Part shown: piece after piece, positions 41,063 through 50,773 of the stretch
How the letters are laid out: the number at the start of each line of letters is the position of its first letter
Position numbering within the stretch: position 1 is the stretch's first letter
Source: Ornithodoros turicata
Lineage: Eukaryota; Arthropoda; Arachnida; Ixodida; Argasidae
DNA length: 64,000 bases
Direction: 5' to 3'
Assembly: GCF_037126465.1 (NCBI RefSeq)
Contig: NW_026999355.1
Location: forward strand, 372,001-436,000
Notes under the pieces: generated by a model
What the model was told of the DNA's origin: nothing
Databases searched by the model: none
Seen by the model: the letters and a program-made list of their open reading frames with translations, nothing else
Position numbers and translations under genes: made by a program

Positions 41063-41223
41063 AAAAACGACACGCTGTACTCACCTCACATAGTGAGGCA
41101 ACCACACAAAGAAATCAGCACACAGAAACAGAAGAAACCACCCAAAAACCAAAAATCACTCACCCGAAATATGGAACGAAGCTACAGCCTGCCGATGCCG
41201 ATGCCGATACTGCTAGCTTGCGT

Positions 41224-41370
41224 GTAACATCAAGGTACAATTATTATTATTGAACTTACAGCGCCTAGACTCCCAGAGGCAGAGGTAGAAGAAGAGCAAC
41301 AACATTCCCGGTGTGCGCAGCAACAGCGTCATCCGGGCTAAACTATAACCTAAGCAGACGACGAAGCAAT
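41224..41370. other. Short spacer upstream of the LINE
   Basis: Nothing recognised apart from a (TTA)n-like run near 41240. It adjoins the 5' end of the Tx1-like LINE. Confidence 0.3.
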
Positions 41371-41968
41371 AGCCGAACATCATACTCTACGGAGGTCGCA
41401 CAGAACAGCATACGATGAATTTTTCAGCGCAATCTTTGTCAGTCCGACGAAAGGAGGTTGGAAACCCAGCCCTCCCCGACATCGCAGAAAGATATAAAAC
41501 AGGCACGGCTTATCATGTTCGATTTTCGCTGGGATTTTGCTTTCCCTCTCCCAATTTTAGGAGCTGTTACTTTTTCTACTATCACTCTGTGGGCTGGCTT
41601 CGGAACCTCCTTTCGTCGCACTGAGAGCGATTGCGCTCAAAAAGTCATCGCGAGCTATTGTCCGGTGCTCCGAAACGCATGATATTCGGCTATTTTTTCC
41701 GATGGAATAGCTCGTGAATATCACTGCGAATTATTATGAATTTGAGTGTATTCGGCACGCTCTTCATATTGGTGGGGTAAAAAAGTGACCTTTACTTGGC
41801 AAATTTCCGAGTTCAGTTCGCAAATATTTACATAATTAAACTTGGAGTACATGACATCCACATTAGGAGGTGGCAAAAACTAATAAGAACAAATGCTGTT
41901 GACCGCATGATTCTAGGTGGCGTAGTTTTTTTATTCTAATTCAATGTCACGTTTTCAGGGACACCCTG
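41371..41968. mobile_element. Partial mariner-type element, same family as 7816-15486
   Basis: The right end 41670-41968 is a full ~300 bp TIR ending ACACCCTG with TA outside (41969-41970). The left end is truncated: at 41371 only the innermost TIR words (AATAGCCGAACATCA) remain, in inverse orientation. Between them is a second inverted repeat, GCGCAATC...CCGACGAAAGGAGGTTGGAAACCCAGCC (41429-41473) against its complement (about 41592-41640), which also has a half-copy at 8299-8345. It is non-coding. Confidence 0.75.
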
Positions 41969-41972
41969 TATA

Positions 41973-42475
41973 TGTGCCACGGGTGCACGCGTAATATGAA
42001 ACATGTTGCAGGTGCACGTGCGGTCGGTGCCTCCGGCAGGTGCCCGCAGGTGACGTTGTTTGGCCGTCGGAAACTGGAAATATGCTACGTCCCTTGTTGT
42101 ATCCGACCTGTTGCCACAACTGATTATACAGCATGTCTTACCGGCCATCGTGGTGGGTGTAAGATCAGTGTGCGACGTAACGAACACAATTGCTACGGAA
42201 AATTTCCTTCGTCAAAACTGCCAAAACACACAGCAAAGCAAGGCGGACGGCGCGGGATATCTCGCGACTTACATCACGCTCGGTGTTGCTTGCAGAAAAG
42301 CGCTCGTGGCTCGCACTACCCTGTCACCGAGCGCGTCATAGAAGAAAATCATTTTTATCAAGTTTGACTCAGTTTTCGAAGGAGATATTTTACAGGCATG
42401 GTCGTTGATGGCTAAAGGTGACGAATATTCGAAAATCTCGGAAGGGACCTTATGCGGATTCTCCCTTTAAGGCGG
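41973..42475 (-). mobile_element. Internally deleted THAP-type element
   Basis: Read on the minus strand: 42470-42277 match 6900-6711, 42270-42060 match 5436-5210, and 42040-41973 match about 3985-3918. Everything between the THAP first exon and the far end (~1.2 kb) is deleted, giving a ~0.5 kb derivative. The start of a THAP domain is preserved with an intact ATG: MAGKTCCIISCGNRS, DVAYFQFPTAKQRHL (minus, from about 42148). The frame continues across the deletion junction. The mariner-type element at 41371-41968 sits directly at its lower edge. Confidence 0.75.
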
Positions 42476-43910
42476 AATCACCCCAATGTAATCTCTATGG
42501 GTATCACGGTGGCCGGGGGCATCTCGCAAACCACGGCTCTTAGGTAGCCAAACTCTGGGCACAAAATAATGGAAGAGACCATGTAGGTATTGACACCTTT
42601 TTAATTCATCTTCTGCACACGGTTGAATTTATACATTTTTTTGCTTCCTTGGAAACAAATACATTGAGCCCTATGGGACTAGCATGAAAACGGTCGGTAT
42701 AACGTCGGTGAAGAAAATTTTCCTTTTCAGAATGGTGTCCAGCAGTGCAAATGTTGACTCTGAACACCATTCAATTGAAGTTTCGTGTCAAGGCACTCAA
42801 GTTTCCGCGGTGAAGTGGACATAAATTTGGCTGTTTGTCGTCTGCTCGCCGGGGCTGCACTGTACTGCCACCACATCCAGCTTCCGCTTTAGGAGAGGGA
42901 CCTCGGCTTTCGCACCTAGCTGGGAGAGGGGACGGGAGAAGGTGCGTGAGCAAGCGCGTGCAGGGCAAACTGTCCGATAATACATTACAAATTCCGACTT
43001 TGTTTTTCTTTGCAAACATATCCTCTATGTCACTCAAGGGCTCGTGACTGAAAGAGTTAGTTGAACCTTTGGCTCACGAAACGTATTAGGGATTGTATAG
43101 TGTCTCAACTAAATAAAAAAGCTGCCGTTGTTGGTGCTAGCAAGTTTTACTCTTAAGAAAGTTCCCCAGTTGCGTACGATCCGCCTATCCACAAATGACT
43201 AGGTCAAGAAAACGTCCATCAAAGGCAAGGAAGCGAACGAAAAGAGCAAGGAGCATTGCCACAGCTCGCAAGAGGATGCGGCTTGTTGCCACATCATTGG
43301 CGGAAAACTCTGACAGGTAGGCGTCGCATGACATAATGGACCATTTCCGACAACGCGTATGCGCATGCCCAGCCCTTGAGTTCGCCATTTTTGAACGGAA
43401 AACATCGCCATGAACCCATTTGCGGGCGACTGTCATATTCATTGTGGGGAGATAATCGGTTTCAAGGTTACGCGGACGTTTGGGGTCTGGTAATGAGTAC
43501 AATGCGCTTTCACTCTTTCCGCATTCTTCTTCTAATCTTCTCTCGCTACTTTCCCACGCGACGTACGTGCCAGTTCGTAAAGCGTCACCATTATTGGGGG
43601 AAAAGACACGACGTTCGACATTCCGCCGCCAGGGGCGACGCGAATATGGAAAAGGTCCATTTATAGCTGTCCAATCCCTAAAGTGGAAACATCCCCAAAG
43701 GATTGCAAAACTTGTTCGTAAGTAAAGCACGAGATGCACCGCAAAAAAAAAAAAAAAAAGAAAAAGAAAACTATAAAATAAAATAAAAGTTCACTTCGTT
43801 TTTCCTTTTTAGCTTGGAAAGTGAGTAATGACCAGATGCAGCATTTGTGCTTGCAGCGCGTTGTTGCTGACCCACGTTGGGTATACTATTCCTTACTTTA
43901 TTAGAGGAAA
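42476..43910. other. No recognisable gene; poly-A-rich tract at 43740-43790
   Basis: I see no supported gene in this 1.4 kb. A minus-strand frame at 43185-43739 (184 codons) has no domain. An 18-A run followed by AATAAAATAAAAG at 43743-43790 may be an internal A-rich retroposon tail or simple sequence. Confidence 0.4.
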
Positions 43911-43979
43911 CGCGTGAGCGTCACCTACTCTCACATACGCTTACAGGTCTTTGTTTGTAATTTCACCTCTAGGGATCAG

Positions 43980-46410
43980 TCCTGTGCATTTGATGCGGAC
44001 GTGATGGACACTGAAGCACAATGGGTGTCTACCCCAAAACGTCCAAACACGGGAAAGCCACAGGAATGTACTTTCATGCCACACCACGTCTGCGATAACA
44101 ACGCCGCAGGCAGTGATAACCGGCAGCAGTCGCAGAGAAGTGATCTGGAACTACCAGCATCCGCGCCGAGTGTTCACGGCAGATCGGGAAACGACGACAA
44201 CCGGCACCCGCCTCGTACGGCATCGTTGTCCGCAACCTCTGCGTGCGACTTTCCAGAAACCCCTGTCAACACAAGCCAGTCGATGGTGAACGAGCCACCC
44301 TAGTCATCAACTTTCAACAAGTGATTGAGGAATACGGAAAAGCTGCTGTTACTCATTCACAAGAATGAGTGTTTTGTGGCCAGCTTCGGTTCTACAAAGA
44401 AGTTAGAGTGGGGCTGAGGTCACATTGGAATATCGCTGCATCAAATCACCTCTCTGCACCTTTAGCCATTTTGTGCGCACACAACCTCCACTGGATTCGA
44501 AAAACAGCATCAATGCTAACATTGTTCCGAGGATGTCTCGCGGTCGGAATTGGGTTCACTTAAGCCCGAGAACTTACAGCGTCAGTTGGCCTTCCCTTCC
44601 TTTCTTACAAATTGTATCAGAAGTGCGAGGACAAAGTTGGCGAGAGTTTGCACGCTGCAACGTTGGACTTTATGAAGGCTGCCGCTCAAGAGGAAATCGA
44701 ATTGGCGAAGCAACGTAAAGAATGTCCTGATCCTGACGGCTTTTGGCAGATTCCGGTCATAGTGGACGGAGGATGGAGTAAGAGGTCTTTTGGGCACAGC
44801 TACAATGCAAACAGCGGTGTCGCGGTTATCGTCGGCAAATATTCACGAAAGATACTGTACATTGGCGTCAGGAACAAGTATTGCACTCTTTGTCAACGTG
44901 CGGAGGCTGAAGGGAATGATCCTTTTCCACACACCTGTGCACGCAACTGGGCTTCATCTTCGACCTCAATGGAGCGCTACATTATCGTCCAGGGTTTCCA
45001 AGAAAGTGAACGAATGTACGGAATCAGATATACGACACTAATTGGCGATGGAGATAGCAGCGTTTTCGTTGCTGTTCAAGCACAAGTTTCATACGGTTGA
45101 TTGGTAAAGAAAGTTGAATGCGTGAATCACCTGGTCAAAAATTACACTAAAAGACTGTACATCGCTGCAAAAGACACCAAAGCATTCACATCACCAGCTG
45201 GAAGGGAAGCCAGGAAGATTTTGTCGTCAGCGAATATACGAATCCTAAAGGGTCTCGCGAGGTCCACGGTTAGACGACATGCCCAAAACACCCACGCTGT
45301 GACGCCTGAAGCGATACGGAGGCTACGTCACCAACTGAAAAACGGCCCGTATCATGTTTTCGGCATCCACAGCGGCTGTCCCTCTGAGCATTGTCCCATC
45401 AAGAGAGGTGATGCGGTTGAACACGAACGACGGACCGAAAAGGGCAGGCTTCTAATACGATCCGGCATGATGGTTGAAATTCAAAAGGCCATTGATATAC
45501 TCCCTGACAGGAGTGACATGCTCCTTCTGGACGCAACAAGCAATGCGGCTGAGACATACATGAGCATGGTTGCTCGTACAGTAGGCGGAAAGCGTGTGGA
45601 CTTTGCGAAAGGCAGGGGGTATGGAAATAGGTGTCGCCTTGCAGCCATTGCATACAACATGAGAGGCGCAAAGTGGCACGCGTTCTACCTGCAGAAGTCA
45701 TCCGGGAAGAGGCCGACGTCTTCGTTGATCGAGATAATAGAAGAAAAAGAGACGAGACGAACGCAAGGCACGCAGAAAAGCGGTGCGTCGTGACAATCTC
45801 TGCAGGATGCCAAAATTTGCAAGCGTCGCCGGAGACAAGGACTATGGACCAGATTCACAAAGGCCGGACCTCGAGAACACCATCTTTCTGCAGAAAGCTA
45901 AAGAGCTAGCTGACAAAATAAGACTTACAGCCCACGAAGCGAACACCCTCCAGGAATCTACGCTGGAACAAAGTCAAAAAGTGAGCCAAAGTGCTCACTT
46001 TGGCGTGCAGAAAGAAAGCAGAGGATACCTTCCACCTCGATTTACAGCATATGTCGGCCGCATCGAGCGACTTTCAACTACTCGTGAATTGTGAAGCAGA
46101 TATTGTATCCCAGGTCATTCCAGAGCAGGGATTGCCAATACGGTATGGACCACGAGAATGAGGCAGCTTCGGTATTCCAAGCCAGAAATCCAGCCTGTGT
46201 GGTGAAGCGCTGTGGTCTTTTTGTGAATCCTGACACGCCGTACGTGGCCACGAGCCCCGATCGCCTTATTGATGACGATGGCATCCTTGAGATCAAATGC
46301 CCCGCACGCGCTAAACTACCCGTTCATCGTGGAAACTGCTTAAAGACATGCCATTGGCGTCAAAGTTTCCAAAGAAGGTTCACTGTACCTGCCGCGATTA
46401 CATAAATACT
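43980..46410 (+). pseudogene. Mutator-like transposase fused to YqaJ nuclease, decayed
   Basis: A plus-strand gene with several breaks. The N-terminus (44004 on, MDTEAQWVSTP) is followed by a degraded region to 44600. The main block 44612-45100 has VIVDGGWSKRSFGHSYNANS, GVAVIVGKYSRKILYIGVRN, YCTLCQRAEAEG and TTLIGDGDSSVF, a Mutator-like transposase core. An in-frame TGA (45098-45100) interrupts it before VKKVECVNHLVKNYTKRLY. The same frame runs to 45793 through the conserved KGRGYGNRCRLAAIAYN. A frameshift near 45770 moves it to KDYGPDSQRPDLEN, and a second restores the original frame at about 46091, where a YqaJ-type nuclease begins (YGMDHENEAASVF, KRCGLFVNPDTPYVATSPDR, DDDGILEIKCP). One nonsense codon and two compensating shifts mean it is probably dead. 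Later codons up to about 46700 may be C-terminal remains. Confidence 0.75.
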
Positions 46411-47842
46411 GTTATCAGATCCAAGCGCAATTAAATATAACTAAGAGAAGTTATTGCAAGCTTGGGATCTGGTCACCCACGGACATGCAGGTACTTACAA
46501 TAAGAAAAGACCCATCGTTGTGGCCTGTTGCCCCAGCTCAAAAAGTTCTACCTGCATTACCTGATGCCAGAAATAATCGATCCCCGTGTAACAAGGCATA
46601 TGAAATTGAGAGAAGATGCTGTGGAAATGAGTGACCTTCAGGACCTGCTGTAGCTGTTGTCCACGTTTGTCCTTACTATACTCCGTCGCAGGTTGTAAGG
46701 TGATGGCATACCGAACTACGGAATGTACGAAGCAGGATTTCATTATTTGAAGAATGCACTGCAAGAGTGACAGCCTGGACTCTGCTTGGCTTGGATGTAA
46801 CATGTGTTTAGCAAGACACAGCTGATCCACGTCCAAGTCAGCGTGTCGAGAACAATTTCTTTGCAATATTTCTTGCATGGCAGTAGACAATGATAACTGT
46901 GTAACATTTTATAGGCAATCCGCCACTAAGCTGTGTTTTTTTTTTTTGCTTTTTTTAATGCTCATTATGGTTGCCGGAGCATGACAGGTATTGTGTATGT
47001 GTGTGCGCAGATAATTTCGAAACAGTTCACAAAACAGAAGAAAGGAAATGTTAGAAAATGTTGGCTACTTAGTTGATCGTTAGAAGCCTTGGCTGCCTTG
47101 GCCTCGTCTGATGCCGACTAATCAGAAAAGAAAAAAGAGAAAATGGGGCGCTCTTTACTGCAATCCGCTTCACTTATCGGTGGTGGTGGGCAAGAGGATC
47201 GCTTAGACATTGTAGCGTGGTGAGAAATCATGCGCAGTAAACAGTGGGACTCATGAACGTGTCATCCCCGCAATTTGATAAAGGAGAATAATCAGGTGTA
47301 GTCGCTCGCTCTTTAATTTGAGGAAAGAAAAATTACAACAGGTTACGATGAATACACTTATATTTCGACAGCTTTTATTTTCGGCATCATACACAAGTGC
47401 ATTACGCCACACATTTCGAAGCAGTGGGTAGGGTTCCTTAAAAGCCATCATAGCTGCCGCCTGTCGCGCAATTAGTATGTTCGAACGAAAGAAAAATAAG
47501 TCATCGGAAGGACAGGTATGGTGAACTATAGTTCACCATAGTACAGGTCATGGTAAGCTAGTACAGCCATTGTGTCGTAACGACGGAAGAAAAAGACCGT
47601 GTGGGTTTCGTCAACATGTAGAATGCAAACTCTCTGAATCACTCTTCCAAAGCGATTTTCTGATATAAACAGGTAAATGGTGCACATTCCAAAGAGTAAT
47701 ATATGTCTTTTCGTGTACACAATTTCCTTTACAAGGTGTTTACTATTGATCTCTTTCGTCTCTACACCCTGAAAAGAAGAAGCAGCAGCCAGCGGGCTCC
47801 TCGTGCCGTCAGTACCCAAAGTCAGACAACGTATAGACACGC
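46411..47842. other. Unassigned stretch
   Basis: No supported gene. It includes a T-run at 46938-46950 and GT-rich simple sequence around 46990. The minus-strand frame at 46495-46890 lies antisense to likely C-terminal remains of the YqaJ protein. The frames at 47251-47451 and 47526-47960 have no domain. Confidence 0.35.
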
Positions 47843-47942
47843 CACTGATCTCGATTGTAAAAGGCTGGATCGCGGATAGGGAGCGCGAGCGTGAAGAAAC
47901 CGGCCGCCATCTTACGGTGCCCACAACAGTCGCCGCAGCGAC

Positions 47943-48012
47943 CATGGCAACTTCTTGCAATTACGGTCGTACCAACCGTACTGGCAAGGTTACAGGGCCT
48001 AAATTTATACAG
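47943..48012 (+). other. Conserved short exon-like ORF in the hAT-type element (also 55287-55356)
   Basis: An ATG opens 23 codons (MATSCNYGRTNRTGK...) ending at a consensus donor CAG/GTGAGT. In copy 2 the same exon differs by two residues and keeps the donor. A second conserved segment follows an acceptor-like AATACAG at about 48578 and 55897 (FRHEGYP / FRHGGYP). This suggests remnants of the element's own spliced gene. The product is unknown. Confidence 0.4.
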
Positions 48013-48629
48013 GTGAGTCACTCTTTATCGAGGAATAAATAGGCGTTCATTCTGTATATTTAGTTGACCATTATGAAGTGTTTTTTTGCCCAAAACGAGC
48101 ACTGGATGCAGGTTGCTTGATCGCTCTTCCGACGTTCAATCGAGCACACTTGCATTTTACCCGGCGGCAAATACAGTTTGAGTGCATAATATGCTTGAAA
48201 GAACACGTTACACTACACAGGTAGTGTTGTCATCAATATATGTGCGAGCACTCGAGCGCTTTTTTGCATGCATTGCTAGCATGGTACACGGTGTTCTCTG
48301 CGGAAGCAAGTGCCACATTTATTTCTTTGAATTACCTTCGCGCACAAGTTCGGTATTACGTCATAATGAGACCACGATTGTCACCTTTTTCATGTATTGG
48401 TATTGTTTTGTGCCTTGGTTTGATTTGTGACAAAGAATCCTACGTAACGGTGGTGTGGCGCGACTTGAATAACGCCTTTGTCTGAGCTGTATCGTCAGCT
48501 TGTTACGATAGTAATAATTTGTAGCGTGTCGTGCTATTTGAAGCAGTTTTTAAGGCAAGAGTGGTCTCGCAATACAGGTTTCGTCATGAGGGTTACCCAG
48601 TGAATAATCTGTGTAGTGTGATACGGCTG

Positions 48630-48790
48630 GGTGTACAGGTAAGTATCACGTTCCTCATCCACTGGTTTCTACTTTACAGGAAGGAACAACCTCAGTGCAC
48701 GCACTGTGGTTAGCCTCTCTCAGTTTTGCATATTTTCTTACATGTTCACATCAGAAACACACCTTGCACTTTAGGCTCCTTCACCCAGCA
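48630..48790 (+). pseudogene. LINE ORF2 C-terminal zinc-motif fragment inside hAT copy 1
   Basis: The plus strand encodes FLIHWFLLYRKEQPQCTHCG, a stop, and PLSVLHI: the CxxC...H part of the C-terminal zinc motif of Jockey/CR1-type LINEs. The better-preserved counterpart is at 55980-56210. Its presence in both copies means it was in the element before they diverged. Confidence 0.5.
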
Positions 48791-50773
48791 ATATAATAAT
48801 TAGAGATTATAATTCTTTTTAGAAGAGTTCCCCATATTCTTTTTAGAATAGTTTTTCATCTTTTTAATTTTTAGAAGATACAGGGATTGTAAACCATGTT
48901 TTAAACTGATGTTTTAACATTTGTCCAATGCATTTATTAAACAACATATTCATTTTTAACTGGTTGCACCCAAACCAATGTTCTGATGTATTATTTCCTT
49001 TGTTGTCGATGCACCATAAAAATTGGAATAATCATCATCAATGCAGGTTACTTCACAGCTGCCTCGACATACTCAAGAAATGGGTGCAGAACCTGCGTAA
49101 TGCCCACAAACTTTGATTACCACAGCACCTCCAGAAAGTATGTGTCACATGGGATTTTTAAATGTATTCACAGTATATAATACCTTGTATTAACTGTTGT
49201 AGATCTAAGCCGTCTCTACAGTACACTCTCAGAAATTAAAACCGTGAGAACCGTGATAATTGTTTCAGTTAATAGGCATGCACATATATGCTATAAGAAG
49301 AAAATTATTTCTTGAGAATACACTTCTCTGGCTACTGGTGTTGTTTACATCTACTGTTGATCACATTCATTTATCACATATTATATTCTTATATATATTA
49401 TGATATTAACACATATTTGATCACATTAAATTCAAAATTCATCATATATGAGAAAATACCAGGAGGGAAGTTGCTATTCATTGCTCATTCTAACCTAAAA
49501 TTGAGTGCTACAAATTTAGAGAGAGTACCTGTCCATTGTCATTCCTAAAATATATTGTATTGTCATTGTAGCAAGGTCATAAAAAAATAAATGTAGTCTT
49601 TTGTGACCTCCCTGCACGTTCATTGTATCCTGAAACGCATAAGTGCAAGAAATAACTTGAATAAACTTGATGTTGTATAAACTTGATATAAAATGTTGAA
49701 TAATATAATGTATGATATAAAATGTTGAATAAACTTGAACTTGTATATTCTCTTTACTCACCATCAGTGACCTTCTTTACAAAAGCATATCGTGTTAGAT
49801 TTTTTTTGTTTACGTTTCACAGACGGGGTACACGAGGGCCAAAATGACAAAATCACAACTGTTTCAAGCTCCAAATCGTCCTGCTGCAATTATCCTGTTG
49901 CAGACCATACGTGTGTAGTGCAAGAAGGCCCTTGCACATCAAAATGTAAGATGGGAATCACAGTTAATGCAAAGTGGTTCCTATGAGAGACTTCGATGCT
50001 GAACAAAATTGTGCAAACTGCGGAAGGTGCCATAGAAGATATTCAGAAAGCGTGTCTGGTCTCACAACGGTGCTACGACGCTCTCTTTTAGATGACGATG
50101 ATACTCATTGGAGTTTCAGATGTGCAGCTGCATTTTTTCGAACGTGCTCCACATAACAAGCATGACAAAGTCAGCACTGGATAGCAGGCCCCCGTTCCTA
50201 AGCAGCTTTGCTCACGCTGCAGTTGTATTCAGCAAAAGCATGTGAGTACTCGAGAAGGACATTCAGTTTGGCACAACCGCGCCTGCAAATAATCAGAACA
50301 AATGAAGGAAGAAACAAACAAACATAGAAGGGCTGTACTTCAAAAAAATTCCAGAACGCAGCACGGGATATTACATACATGGTGGTTGTTAACCTCACAT
50401 CGTTTCTTGTTGAAATATTGGCTGGGAAACGTACTGTAGTACAATCCCCAGCGCTGCACTGCTGTGACGGTCTAGTTTCGGAATGCAAAACATAACGTAA
50501 TTAAGAATCGAACAGCAGGACACCTGTGAAACACTGTTAGGATACATCAGTATACTGGCACCTTACAAAATTGTGTGATGACAAGCAACGATCAACGCCT
50601 GCAGCGCTATAAATACTCACAATCTCCGTTGCCTCCCATTGTTTTCTATGGGCGCACACTGCGCTTTAGGGCCTCCCAACATGGCGGCCCGAATGCACGC
50701 CTCTCCCCCGCGAGCCCCTCTCCCATGCGCCATCCAGCCTTTATAGATAGAGATCAGTGGTGTCACCCCTGTG

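Larger units (their letters stand above)
36190..41211 (-). mobile_element. Full-length Tx1-like LINE with intact ORFs and 12-bp TSD
   Basis: GCTAGCTTGCGT is repeated at 36178-36189 and 41212-41223. The 5,022 bp between them are a minus-strand LINE: a ~150 bp 5' UTR, ORF1 (404 aa), ORF2 (1134 aa), a ~260 bp 3' UTR, ending CGATGCCAAT. No stop or frameshift interrupts either ORF. Endonuclease and RT without RNase H, plus the zinc-knuckle ORF1, fit the Tx1/L1 group. This is the only LINE in the window that could be transposition-competent. A diverged dead copy lies at 31130-35650. Confidence 0.9.
47843..50759. mobile_element. ~2.9 kb hAT-type element, copy 1
   Basis: The left end CACTGATCTCGATTGTAAAA and right end ...CTTTATAGATAGAGATCAGTG give terminal inverted repeats (CACTGATCTC...AAAGGCTGGAT). 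It matches 55186-58504 over most of its length, including both ends, a ~70 bp conserved first-exon-like segment and a LINE C-terminal fragment. No 8-bp duplication is evident here. Directly beyond the right end lies GTGTCACCCCTGTG (50760-50773), identical to the right end of another hAT family in this window. No complete transposase is recognised. Confidence 0.7.

Noticed and set aside
43185..43739. 184-codon minus-strand frame
   Set aside because: No recognisable motif, no splice structure or conserved copy in the window.
46495..46890. 131-codon minus-strand frame
   Set aside because: Antisense to likely C-terminal remains of the YqaJ protein, with no motif of its own.
47526..47960. 144-codon minus-strand frame across the left end of hAT copy 1
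   Set aside because: It crosses the element boundary; the similar frame at 55067-55303 shares only the transposon part.
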